The notes under the pieces are model-generated. The model made no database searches. It saw nothing but the letters and a program-made list of their open reading frames with translations, and was not told the DNA's origin. A DNA stretch of 46,722 nt from contig JAGQON010000026.1 of NCBI GenBank assembly GCA_020427395.1, positions 1 to 46,722 of the forward strand. Reading direction: 5' to 3'. Of this stretch, positions 8,026 through 16,180 are shown one piece after another; within the stretch, counting starts at the first letter, position 1; every line of letters begins with the position of its first letter. The position numbers were made by a program, and so were the translations under genes. Source of the stretch: Phycisphaerales bacterium (GTDB lineage Bacteria; Planctomycetota; Phycisphaerae; Phycisphaerales; UBA1924).

Positions 8026-10084
8026 CATGCCCGCTCCGCACGCGATCGAGCCACTTCGCCCAGATCGAGAGCACCAGCAGCATGTACAAGCGCTGCGAGT
8101 GATCACGCCCGTGCCACGGGTTGATGGACTTCTCCCCGGCCGCATCGTGCTCTCGAAGCATCTGTTCCACGAACTTCATGTTCAGTTCCACCCCGGCTTC
8201 GGCCAGCCCCGGGAATGGATTGGCAGAGTGGAGATGGTCGTAGAGGAGCTGGCGCATCCCGCCGTAGTCGCTGCGAAACCACTCGCCGATCGGGATGGCG
8301 AAGCCCTGCTTGGGTCGATCGACGATCTGGTCGGGGAGGTACTTGCGGGCGACCTGTTTGAGGAGCCCTTTGCGTTCGCCGTTGGGCATCAGGATATCGA
8401 TCGGCGTGCGGAGCGCGGCTTCGACAAGTTCCTTGGCGAGAAACGGCGCTCGGACTTCAAGCCCCACGGCCATAGACGCGGTGTCCGTCTTGCGGAGCAA
8501 GTCGTCGGGCAGATAGTGCATGAAGTCTTCACGCAGCGGATCATCGACGCGGTAGAAGCGGTCGTAACCGGTCGGTTCCCCATCGATGATTGGGATGAGT
8601 TGGCGAAGGTCCTTTGTCGGAAAGATCGCGAGAAGTTCGTGATAACCACCGAACCGAGCGGCTGTAGCCAACCGAGCAAGATAGGTCGATCGGGTCCCTG
8701 GGCGACGCTGGTCGAGCAGCGATGTGGGGATGAGTTTGAGCAGTTGTCGCCAGCGATTGAGTGTCGAGTTGATTGTGTGGCGTCGATACCCGCCGAAGAG
8801 TTCATCTCCGCCGTCGCCGCTCAAAGCAACCTTGACATGCATACGCGCGGCCTTTGAAACCCAAAAAGTCGGAAGCAGCGAGCTGTCCCCAAAGGGAAGT
8901 CCGAGCTGCTCGATGAGCATGATCAGGTCCTCGGCTGGATTGGGATCGCAGTCGAGGATGTGGTGCTCGATCCCGATGTGCTTCGCCGTTTCGGCTGCGC
9001 CCTGCGACTCGTCGAAGCGTGCATCGGGCATCCGCACCGTGAACGCCTGGACATCGGGGCGGTGCGTGTGTGTGATGGAGGCGATCAGTGCCGAATCGAT
9101 GCCGCCCGAGAGGAAGACGCCGAGGGGGACATCGGCTTCCAAACGCGAGGATACTGCGCGGTTGACGAGTGTGTCGGCTTGGTCGGTGTGACGCAGATCA
9201 CGCCCGGGAAGCTCGCCGCGTGCGACGAGTCGTCGGCGTCTTCTATTGCTTCGCAGTGGGGAGCTGGCGTAACGGGGATCTCTGGGCGGAGCTCCCCGGC
9301 GTGGAAACTCGGGGCAGATATTCCATTCACCAGCACTCGACGCGAAAGCAGCGACGGGCGGTATCCAATCCGCACCGTTCTGGATCCATGGTTCGAATCC
9401 CGGTAGATATACGGTGGGCTCATTCCCATGCAGTTGAGCCGAGAGACGCACAAAGCCCGGCGCTACGCTGGCCCAGATCCTCGCGTCAGAAGGGCCAGCG
9501 CCGGTCTGAAGCAATGGCTTCTCGCCAGCGAGATCAGATCCAGTTGCGATCTGTGCGGTTGAACGGTCCCACAACACAGTGGCGGACATCCCATCCAACT
9601 CCTCACCCATGCGTAGACCCCACACCCGCCACCCATGCACCAACACCTCCGTATCCGAGTGATCCGTCTCGAACTTGTGCCCCTGCCCCTCCAACTCTTT
9701 CCTCAACTCCCTGTGATTATAAATGCACCCATTAAACACCACCGCCACCAGCGGCTTGCCCGGCTCCACCTCACTCGCCACAATCGGCGTCTCGCCCGGC
9801 TCGTAGGTCAGATCAGGACGCAACCGCTCGCCATCGTGCACCATCGGCTGATGCCCGCCCGCATGGTCGATGATGCTCAGGCGTCGATGCACCAACGCCA
9901 CATCAACAACCGTCCCATCCTCTCGCACCGCCCGGTCGCGGAAGCGTCCCTGCCCGTCGGGGCCGCGGTGCTTGATGGACTCGTCGAGGATGTCGAGCCA
10001 GGATTCGGGGATGGCTTCAAGTGGCGGCGGTGGGGGGCCGTCTTTGGGATCGTGGATCTTGATGACGCCGGCGATGCCGCACAT
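8009..10084 (-). CDS. asnB: Asparagine synthase (glutamine-hydrolysing)
   Basis: 691 residues. The enzyme converts aspartate, glutamine and ATP to asparagine. It begins MCGIAG with the nucleophile Cys2; HRGPDGQG, HRRLSIID and FNGCIYNHRELR (usually FNGEIYNH) belong to the glutaminase domain. The synthetase domain has the PPi loop LSGGIDSAL, then SGDGGDELFGGYRR. Typical length is 600-650. The linker, roughly residues 250-300 (9200-9335), reads as an Arg-rich string with rare codons, while a second minus frame reads more normally there; a compensated frameshift or sequencing error is possible. The start overlaps the stop of the upstream membrane-protein gene (TGATG). Related O-antigen or peptidoglycan amidotransferases share these motifs. 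Confidence 0.88.
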   Translation of the reverse strand: MCGIAGVIKIHDPKDGPPPPPLEAIPESWLDILDESIKHRGPDGQGRFRDRAVREDGTVVDVALVHRRLSIIDHAGGHQPMVHDGERLRPDLTYEPGETPIVASEVEPGKPLVAVVFNGCIYNHRELRKELEGQGHKFETDHSDTEVLVHGWRVWGLRMGEELDGMSATVLWDRSTAQIATGSDLAGEKPLLQTGAGPSDARIWASVAPGFVRLSAQLHGNEPTVYLPGFEPWIQNGADWIPPVAAFASSAGEWNICPEFPRRGAPPRDPRYASSPLRSNRRRRRLVARGELPGRDLRHTDQADTLVNRAVSSRLEADVPLGVFLSGGIDSALIASITHTHRPDVQAFTVRMPDARFDESQGAAETAKHIGIEHHILDCDPNPAEDLIMLIEQLGLPFGDSSLLPTFWVSKAARMHVKVALSGDGGDELFGGYRRHTINSTLNRWRQLLKLIPTSLLDQRRPGTRSTYLARLATAARFGGYHELLAIFPTKDLRQLIPIIDGEPTGYDRFYRVDDPLREDFMHYLPDDLLRKTDTASMAVGLEVRAPFLAKELVEAALRTPIDILMPNGERKGLLKQVARKYLPDQIVDRPKQGFAIPIGEWFRSDYGGMRQLLYDHLHSANPFPGLAEAGVELNMKFVEQMLREHDAAGEKSINPWHGRDHSQRLYMLLVLSIWAKWLDRVRSGHEKAHD

Positions 10085-10701
10085 CAGGGAGCAACCTCGT
10101 CGGCCTTCGTCGCCTTCGGTTCGGCCTGGGCCTTCGCCTGGTCCTTGGCTTCCTGCTCGGCGGTGAGATCGCGACCGATCTGAAGCTGATCATCGATCAT
10201 GAAGTCGATATGGTCCTTGAAGGTGCCAGACTGGTATCCCCAGAGCGTGTGGGCGATACGGGTTACGAACATCGCGGCCACGAACGCAAACACAAACGCC
10301 CACGAGTGTGTGATCTGATAAAAGTGCTGCAGCGACCACATGCCACCCATCGAGACCAGCATGAACAGCGGCACCAGCGCCGCCCGCTCGGCCTGAATGC
10401 GCGTCGCGTCGTGGAGGAACTTGCGGCCCTTGGGGCGGGTGTCGTCACCCGGTAGGTGACCCTGCGGGTTCCAGTGATTCGCAACCCAGTGCAACCCGTA
10501 ATACACGGCCACATCGATCACCATATCGAGGAGATAGGCGAGGACCGAGATCAGCAGCTTGTGATCGGTGCCGATCCAGACCCCCATCAGGTACACGGGG
10601 TACTTGGCGATCGCGATCGAGATGAACCCCGCCGCGAGGATATTCAGGTTGATGTTCACCACCCGCTTGCGTTGGTAATACTTGAACACGCGGCTGGGCA
10701 T
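10084..10701 (-). CDS. Integral membrane protein of unknown function
   Basis: 205 residues. A basic N-terminus (YYQRKR) precedes about four hydrophobic segments: ILAAGFISIAIAKYPVYLMGV, LLISVLAYLLDMVIDVAVYYG (both shortened), LVPLFMLVSMGG and WAFVFAFVAAMFVTRIA. The C-terminal 35 residues are charged and Ala/Lys/Glu-rich (EQEAKDQAKAQAEPKATKA). I do not recognise the family. It lies between the polyprenyl synthase and asnB genes on one strand, with a TGATG overlap into asnB, so the two are probably translationally coupled. Confidence 0.75.
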   Translation of the reverse strand: MPSRVFKYYQRKRVVNINLNILAAGFISIAIAKYPVYLMGVWIGTDHKLLISVLAYLLDMVIDVAVYYGLHWVANHWNPQGHLPGDDTRPKGRKFLHDATRIQAERAALVPLFMLVSMGGMWSLQHFYQITHSWAFVFAFVAAMFVTRIAHTLWGYQSGTFKDHIDFMIDDQLQIGRDLTAEQEAKDQAKAQAEPKATKADEVAP

Positions 10702-10736
10702 GAGGAATCCTTGGACGCAGGCTCGCTGCGGGCGTA

Positions 10737-11792
10737 TCAGTACGATCGGCGGATGACCGCGTCGGCCATGAGCTCGAGCAGACGACGCCCGGGGGAGTCG
10801 GGCAGTTCCAGCAAGGCACCCTTGGCCTTCTCAACATACGACGCCGCGAGCGACTGGGTCGCCTCAATCGAACCGGTTCCGCGGATGGCCTCGATCAACT
10901 CGGGCACGCCCGAGCGGTCGTTGTTCTCCGCCAGCCGCACCAGCTCGATCGATCGCAGCGTCTGATCCGCATCCGCGTTGGCCAGGTGATGAATGAGCGG
11001 GTAGGTCAGCTTGCCCTTTTCCAGATCTTTACCCACCGATTTTCCGACCTGCTCCTCCGACCCCATGAGGTCGAGGACATCGTCCTGAATCTGGAACGCC
11101 ACGCCCATCGCCCGCCCGTACGCCAGCAGGGCCTGTGTGACGGGGTGCTCCCGTTCATCGAAGCCCAGCGTGCACAACGCGCCCAGCTCGCACGCGGCCC
11201 CGATCAGCGCGGCGGTCTTGCGTTCGAGGATCTCAAGGTATGTCGCCTCGTCGAGCGAGTGGTTGTTGCGATGATGCAGCTGCAGCAGCTCGCCGGTACA
11301 CATGATCGCCGACGCATTTCCGACAATGCGCGAGGGCGTGGGGGACTCAAGCGAGGAGCAGAGTTCGTAGGCAGATGCAATGAGGTAATCACCCAGAATG
11401 ACCGAGGTCTCGTTGCCGTGCAGCATATTGAGTGTCTGCCCCCGACGGCGGATCTCCGCCTCGTCGAGCACATCATCGTGCACCAGCGTCGCCATGTGCA
11501 CCATCTCGCACACCGCACCGCACACCTGATGGGCACGCGTGAGAAGTTGCTCTTGCTCTTCGCGATCAATCAACTCGGCGTGATCGGGGTTGCTGGCCAG
11601 GCCGCACAGCAGCACGAGCGTGGGTCGGAGCATCTTGCCGCGGTACCGCTCGATGTAGCGGCACATCTCGTCGATGGGCGGCAGATCGGAGACGAGCTGC
11701 TGCTCGAAGATCTCGATCACGCCCGGGAACGCATCGCTGATGACGCCCTGAACGCCCTCAAGCTCGGCCGGGATATTGAGCACGCCCTGCAT
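10737..11792 (-). CDS. Polyprenyl diphosphate synthase
   Basis: About 351 residues. A trans-isoprenyl diphosphate synthase that condenses isopentenyl diphosphate onto allylic diphosphates, for example for a quinone side chain. It has both aspartate-rich motifs: the first in LVHDDVLDEAEIRRRG (DDxxD) and the second in FQIQDDVLDLMG. RGKMLRPTLVLL gives the substrate-binding Lys and Arg, and GELLQLHHRNN matches the usual GExxQ region. Length fits octaprenyl/solanesyl synthases (IspB type), but chain length cannot be read with confidence. The start is ATG 11792 or the adjacent GTG 11795. It follows the methyltransferase gene by about 12 bases. Confidence 0.9.
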   Translation of the reverse strand: MQGVLNIPAELEGVQGVISDAFPGVIEIFEQQLVSDLPPIDEMCRYIERYRGKMLRPTLVLLCGLASNPDHAELIDREEQEQLLTRAHQVCGAVCEMVHMATLVHDDVLDEAEIRRRGQTLNMLHGNETSVILGDYLIASAYELCSSLESPTPSRIVGNASAIMCTGELLQLHHRNNHSLDEATYLEILERKTAALIGAACELGALCTLGFDEREHPVTQALLAYGRAMGVAFQIQDDVLDLMGSEEQVGKSVGKDLEKGKLTYPLIHHLANADADQTLRSIELVRLAENNDRSGVPELIEAIRGTGSIEATQSLAASYVEKAKGALLELPDSPGRRLLELMADAVIRRSY

Positions 11793-11804
11793 CACCGGTT
11801 CACC

Positions 11805-12698
11805 TCAGTCATAGGCCACGATGTAGTTGATGAATGCCGGGTCGGCAGCGCCCTCGGTCGTGGGCTCGTACTCGCCGTTGCCCTCGCCCTCGTCGTCCTC
11901 GCCCTCCCAGTAGACATGAACCTGCGAGAACCCGGCCTCGCGCAGCAGTTCCTGGATCTCCACAAGCGACCACAGCCGCCAGTGGTAGGTGAATGCGTCC
12001 TTGATGCGGGTCTTGTCGGGGAACTTGAAGTGGATGCGGCACTCCATGTCGTTTGTGATGGGGTTGAAGTGCTTCTGTTCCCAGACATAGGTGAACTTGC
12101 GACCGGGGCCGTCGTCGATCTGCTTGGCTTCTTTCGTCTCGGTCATGGCCTCGGAGCCGCCGTAGTGATCGAGGAAGAAGACGCCGTCATTGCCGAGGCT
12201 CTCGCGGACGGTGCGGAAGTAGTGACGCAGATCGTCGCGGGTTTTGAAGAGCCAGTAGCTGAAGTTCATGGCGAGCACGATGTCCACGCCGTTGGCATCG
12301 CCGGGCTCAAGCACATTGCGGTTGAGCAGACTGATCCGAGACTTCTCGTCATCGCTCAGGGCATCGATATGATGCTCAAGGCCCCAGTCCAGCGTCGGCT
12401 GGTCGATATCCAGCCCGACTGCGCGGTTCGTCGAGCGACGCTTGATCCACTCGGTGCTGGTGTTGCCGGTCCCGCAGAAGTCCTCGCGGAGCAAGACCGC
12501 GTGGCGTCCTCGAATGTCCTTGAAGGCATCATCGACGAAATCGATCTCAGCCTCGACATTCTGAACAGAGAGCTGGTAGAGCTCGTGGCGGTCAGCGGTG
12601 GCAGCTGAGAACGCTCCTCGGGCCTTGGCCTTCTCCGCGGCCTTGAGCTCGATTTTCTTGTGCCGGCTGGACTTATGGGACATCGCTTGTGTACTCAT
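11805..12698 (-). CDS. Class I SAM-dependent methyltransferase (paralogue 1)
   Basis: About 297 residues. After a Lys/Ala-rich N-terminus (HKKIELKAAEKAKA) comes a methyltransferase core beginning RHELYQLSVQN. The SAM-binding loop is LREDFCGTGNTS, an EDFxGT variant of the Gly-rich motif I, followed by AVGLDIDQPTLDW (acidic motif II) and IVLAMNFSYWLF. The end, YHWRLWSLVEIQELLREAGF, is shared with the gene at 26449-27231, so the two are paralogues. The substrate is unknown. I chose the ATG at 12698, with a GGAG about 10 bases upstream; 12683 is also possible. It heads a minus-strand cluster with the polyprenyl synthase, but a role in quinone methylation would be a guess. Confidence 0.8.
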   Translation of the reverse strand: MSTQAMSHKSSRHKKIELKAAEKAKARGAFSAATADRHELYQLSVQNVEAEIDFVDDAFKDIRGRHAVLLREDFCGTGNTSTEWIKRRSTNRAVGLDIDQPTLDWGLEHHIDALSDDEKSRISLLNRNVLEPGDANGVDIVLAMNFSYWLFKTRDDLRHYFRTVRESLGNDGVFFLDHYGGSEAMTETKEAKQIDDGPGRKFTYVWEQKHFNPITNDMECRIHFKFPDKTRIKDAFTYHWRLWSLVEIQELLREAGFSQVHVYWEGEDDEGEGNGEYEPTTEGAADPAFINYIVAYD

Positions 12699-12872
12699 CG
12701 CGGGGGGGCTCCGCACAGGCCATCAGACGCTTTGACCACGAGGCAGTTGCGTCAAGAATGCAGCCAAGATGGTAGGTGATCTTCGCGCCCTGTTCTCATC
12801 TGCAGGGCGAATCTCAGAGGTATCTCGGGGCTCCGGCGGCTACACTGGTTGACCCGAGGAGGAACGCTCACG

Positions 12873-14216
12873 ATGAAGCTGACGATGGTTGGAACTGGGT
12901 ATGTAGGGCTCGTCACCGGCGTGTGCCTGGCGAACGCGGGCAACGATGTGATCTGTCTCGATGTTGACCCCGCGAAGATCGAGAAACTCGAGAACGACAT
13001 CTGCCCGATCTACGAGCCGGGCCTGACCGAACTGATGGTCAAAAACCGCAAGGCGGGACGGCTGACCTACACCCTCGACAAGAAGCACGCCTACCAGGCC
13101 GCCGATATGATCTTCATCTGTGTCGGCACCCCCTCGGACGATAAGGGGCACACCGACATGACCTACATCGATGGCGCCGCCGATGACATCGGCCACGCCA
13201 TCAAGGAGCTGGGCTCCGACCAGAAGCCCAAGGTCGTCGTGGTCAAGTCCACCGTGCCCGTCGGCACGACCTTCCGCGTCAAGGAACGCATCAAGGACAT
13301 CGTCGGCGATATCGAGTTTCATGTCGCCGACAACCCCGAGTTCCTCAAAGAGGGCGACGCTGTCAACGACTTCAACAAGCCAGACCGTGTCGTCGTCGGC
13401 GTCGAAAACGACAAAGTTGGCGAGGTCTTCCGCGATCTCTACGACCCCTTCGTCCGCAACGGGCACCCCATCTTCATCATGGATGTCCTCAGCGCCGAGA
13501 TGGTCAAATACGCATCAAACAACTTCCTCGCCACCAAAATCTCGTTCATCAACGAGATGGCCAACCTCTGCGAGGCCTACGGCGCCAACATCAACCGTGT
13601 CCGCGAGGGCATGTGCTCCGACTCACGCATCGGCCACGCCTTCCTCCACCCCGGGCTCGGCTACGGCGGCTCGTGCTTCCCCAAGGACACCCTCGCCTGC
13701 ATCATGATGGGCGACAAGGCCGGTGTGACCATGCAGGTCTCCAACGCCGTGCACGGCACCAACGAACGCCAGCGGAACCTGTTTTTCAACAAGATCCTCG
13801 GGCACTTCGGCGGCGAGTCTGGACTCCAGGGCAAGAAGCTCGCCTTCTGGGGCCTGGCCTTCAAACCCCGCACCGACGACATCCGCAAGGCGCCCGCCCT
13901 GACCCTCATCCGCAAGGCCCTTGGCTACGGCGCCGCCTGTCAGGGCTTCGACCCGGTGGCCGCCGAGAATGTCGGCAAGGAGATGGGAGACACGATCACC
14001 CTGATCGACGACATGTACGAGTGCGCACGCGACTGCGACGCGCTTGTCATCTCGACCGACTGGGCCGAGTTCAAGAGCCCCAACTTCGAGAAGCTCGCCG
14101 AGGTGATGAAAGGCAAGGTCATCTTCGACGGTCGAAACCTCTACCGTCGCCAGCACCTCGATGAGCTCGGATTCCATTACTACTCGGTCGGGCGAGCACC
14201 GGTCAAACCCGTGTAA
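12873..14216 (+). CDS. UDP-glucose 6-dehydrogenase
   Basis: About 447 residues. It oxidises UDP-glucose to UDP-glucuronate with two NAD+, feeding capsule or exopolysaccharide synthesis. The N-terminal Rossmann motif is MVGTGYVGL, with Asp30 for the NAD ribose. Middle-domain signatures are KSTVPVGTT, NPEFLKEGDAV and VKYASNNFLATKISFINE; the catalytic Cys is about residue 268 in YGGSCFPKD. The C-terminal domain includes LAFKPRTDDIRKAPA. The start is fixed by GAGGAGG at 12856-12862, 10 bases before the ATG. A -10-like TACACT at 12841-12846 would give a short leader. GDP-mannose dehydrogenase shares the fold but fits less well. Confidence 0.92.
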   Translation: MKLTMVGTGYVGLVTGVCLANAGNDVICLDVDPAKIEKLENDICPIYEPGLTELMVKNRKAGRLTYTLDKKHAYQAADMIFICVGTPSDDKGHTDMTYIDGAADDIGHAIKELGSDQKPKVVVVKSTVPVGTTFRVKERIKDIVGDIEFHVADNPEFLKEGDAVNDFNKPDRVVVGVENDKVGEVFRDLYDPFVRNGHPIFIMDVLSAEMVKYASNNFLATKISFINEMANLCEAYGANINRVREGMCSDSRIGHAFLHPGLGYGGSCFPKDTLACIMMGDKAGVTMQVSNAVHGTNERQRNLFFNKILGHFGGESGLQGKKLAFWGLAFKPRTDDIRKAPALTLIRKALGYGAACQGFDPVAAENVGKEMGDTITLIDDMYECARDCDALVISTDWAEFKSPNFEKLAEVMKGKVIFDGRNLYRRQHLDELGFHYYSVGRAPVKPV

Positions 14217-14219
14217 GAT
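14214..14219 (+). promoter_or_regulatory. -10 hexamer for leaderless start at 14226
   Basis: TAAGAT ends 6 bases before the ATG at 14226 and overlaps the stop codon of the UDP-glucose dehydrogenase gene. No Shine-Dalgarno sequence is present. Confidence 0.4.
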
Positions 14220-14225
14220 GGGCCT

Positions 14226-14705
14226 ATGCCCATGCCCCGCGACGACCGCGATCAGCCATGCTCCGTGGCCCGCCTGACCAACCGTCAGCTGGCGTGGCGT
14301 GCGCTGGGGATCCGATCGCTGACCAAGGACAGCCTGATCAAGCAGGAGCAGCTCGTAACCTTCAGCACCGAGGTCTTCGTTGCGATCGCCGGCGGTGTGA
14401 TCGGGTGGGTTGTCTGGGTGTTCGCCATCCTGCCATTCACCGGCCTCAAGAACACCTACACCGGGCACCTCATCATCCCGTTCTTTTTCTGCATCGTCGT
14501 TTCTTCGCTCGCATGGTTCTTCTCACTGAGCTGGATCAGAACACGAAAGTCCAAGCAGATCGCACAGCTCCATCTTGACCATGGCCTCTGCCCCTCGTGC
14601 GCGTACGCACTCGATGGCCTCGATCCCCAGCAAGACGGCTGCGTGGTGTGCCCCGAATGCAACGCGGCCTGGAACGCCATCAGGGTGAGCACCACTCATG
14701 CATAA
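14226..14705 (+). CDS. Membrane protein with C-terminal zinc ribbon
   Basis: 159 residues. Two hydrophobic helices, about residues 50-78 (FVAIAGGVIGWVVWVFAILPF) and 90-108 (FFCIVVSSLAWFF), are followed by a zinc ribbon with CPSC and CPEC knuckles separated by about 20 residues. The layout resembles the protein at 26057-26449, which has a ribbon first and helices after. Function is unknown. The last 8 bases overlap the start of the DNA methyltransferase gene (ATG inside the end of this gene), so translation of the two may be coupled. Confidence 0.75.
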   Translation: MPMPRDDRDQPCSVARLTNRQLAWRALGIRSLTKDSLIKQEQLVTFSTEVFVAIAGGVIGWVVWVFAILPFTGLKNTYTGHLIIPFFFCIVVSSLAWFFSLSWIRTRKSKQIAQLHLDHGLCPSCAYALDGLDPQQDGCVVCPECNAAWNAIRVSTTHA

Positions 14706-15438
14706 TCAGTTCCAGGTCATCCAGAGGGACTGGCTGGAAGCCGTCGAAGCGATTGGGAATACCTCGATCGACCTGATGTATGTCGACCCGCCCTTCAATA
14801 CCGGGCAGACACAAACCGCCGGCGCAGGCTCCTACGAGGACGCTTGGGAGAGCACCGACGACTGGCTCGCATGGTTCCGCCAGCGTCTGGAGGCCACCCT
14901 CCCCAAGCTCAAGCCCACCGCCTCCATCCTCATCCACACCGACTGGCGCACCAGCCACCGCGTCCGCGTGCTCCTCGACGAGCTGCTCGGCGAAGACCAT
15001 TTCGTCAACCACCTCATCTGGCGCTACGGCCTGGGCGGCTCGTCCCCGCGCCGCTTCGCCCGCAAGCACGACGACATCCTGTTCTACGCCATCGACCCCG
15101 AGTCCTACTACTTCGATCCCCCGATGGTCCCCGCCACGAGCAACCGCATGAAGGGCCAGCTCAAGAAGGCCACCGATGTGCTCGATGTCCCCTCGATCAA
15201 CAACATGGCCAGCGAGCGCGTCGGCTACCCGACCCAGAAGCCGCTCGCGTTGCTGCAACTCCTGATTGGTGCCTGCTGCCCGCCCGGCGGAACCGTCCTC
15301 GACCCGTGCTGCGGATCGGGCACGACCCTCGTCGCCGCCAGACAACTCGGACGCATCCCCATCGGCGCCGACCAGAACCCCGACGCCATACACATCACGC
15401 GCGAACGCCTCAAAAAAGCACCAAGCCCGAGCGGGTAA
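14698..15438 (+). CDS. Solitary DNA adenine/cytosine-N4 methyltransferase
   Basis: 246 residues. It carries the amino-methyltransferase catalytic motif IV as DPPFNT (30-35) and, near the C-terminus, motif I as DPCCGSGTT (202-210), preceded by TQKPLALLQLL (motif X-like). The order IV before I is the beta-class arrangement (CcrM, MboII-like), giving m6A or m4C. The region between the motifs is short, so target recognition must be compact. No restriction endonuclease or specificity gene is adjacent: upstream is the zinc-ribbon membrane protein and downstream a secreted protein on the other strand. It is therefore probably an orphan methylase with an epigenetic or phase-control role, which is inference. 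Confidence 0.9.
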   Translation: MHNQFQVIQRDWLEAVEAIGNTSIDLMYVDPPFNTGQTQTAGAGSYEDAWESTDDWLAWFRQRLEATLPKLKPTASILIHTDWRTSHRVRVLLDELLGEDHFVNHLIWRYGLGGSSPRRFARKHDDILFYAIDPESYYFDPPMVPATSNRMKGQLKKATDVLDVPSINNMASERVGYPTQKPLALLQLLIGACCPPGGTVLDPCCGSGTTLVAARQLGRIPIGADQNPDAIHITRERLKKAPSPSG

Positions 15439-15482
15439 AGCTGCGGGCCTGGTGCGAGAGGGGGCAAGTTGTGGTCTGCGAA

Positions 15483-16145
15483 TCAGCGACGGCGACGCGT
15501 CGCGGCCAGCCCGCCCAGACCCAGCAGTGCCAGCGAGCCCGGTGCCGGGGTGATCGAGACATTATCGAGATCAAAGTCAACGACCAGCGGCGTGTCCAGC
15601 CCGTCGGGGCGGTCCGCCGAGAGCTGCAGATTCCCGATGCTCTGCATGATCGCGTTGAACGCCTCCGGAGTCGGTGCGCCCTCGATGGTGACCAGCGGGT
15701 TGAAGAAGTCGAGATCGAACGACAGCGTCACCCACTCGCCCGAAGCGACGGGGTTCGCCAGCTCCACCGCGAACGCGGGGAAGTTGTTCGAGGACGCGAC
15801 ACGCAGGGCGATGCCCAGATCCAGCCCCGCGTTGTGGCGGAAGTCGATGCTGATGCGGTTGATGCCGTTGGCGAGGTAATCACCAACAAACGCATCGCCC
15901 GATGCATCGAAGTCATCCTGGCCACGGAAGATGGTCAGCCCGAAGGGGCCGGCGCTGTTGAGGTCGGCCGTCGAAGTGATGTAGGCGCTGCCGTCGAGGG
16001 CGCCGGTCGCGTTGTAGGTCGGGGCGCTGAAGCTGCCCTGAAGCCAGCCGTTGGCGCCGGTCTCGAAGGTCTCGGTGAACGGAGAGACACCGGCGTGGGC
16101 GATGCCCGCGGTGAGTGCGATAGCGGAAAGGGTGCGGATGCTCAT
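15483..16145 (-). CDS. Secreted PEP-CTERM-like protein
   Basis: About 220 residues. A signal peptide (MSIRTLSAIALTAGIAHA) is followed by a beta-rich, Asn/Asp/Ser-rich domain resembling carbohydrate-binding jelly rolls (WLQGSFSAPTYN, GDYLANGINRISIDFRHN, WVTLSFDLDF). The C-terminus, PAPGSLALLGLGGLAATRRRR, has the PEP-CTERM-like plan of a Pro motif, a hydrophobic helix and an Arg cluster, for sorting to the envelope by an exosortase-type pathway. The exosortase is not in the window. The start at 16145 has GGAG 9 bases upstream. The next gene upstream on this strand is a dockerin-tailed secreted protein. Confidence 0.8.
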   Translation of the reverse strand: MSIRTLSAIALTAGIAHAGVSPFTETFETGANGWLQGSFSAPTYNATGALDGSAYITSTADLNSAGPFGLTIFRGQDDFDASGDAFVGDYLANGINRISIDFRHNAGLDLGIALRVASSNNFPAFAVELANPVASGEWVTLSFDLDFFNPLVTIEGAPTPEAFNAIMQSIGNLQLSADRPDGLDTPLVVDFDLDNVSITPAPGSLALLGLGGLAATRRRR

Positions 16146-16180
16146 CTCGTAAACTCCAGTGAGTGAGTGGGGGATATGGA

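Noticed and set aside
10986..12608. Open frame of about 540 codons on the plus strand
   Set aside because: It runs antisense to the polyprenyl synthase and methyltransferase genes, has no recognisable motif and reflects high GC.
14844..16166. Open frame of about 440 codons on the plus strand
   Set aside because: It is out of frame over the DNA methyltransferase gene and antisense to the PEP-CTERM-like gene; its Arg/His/Pro-rich content is typical of shadow frames.
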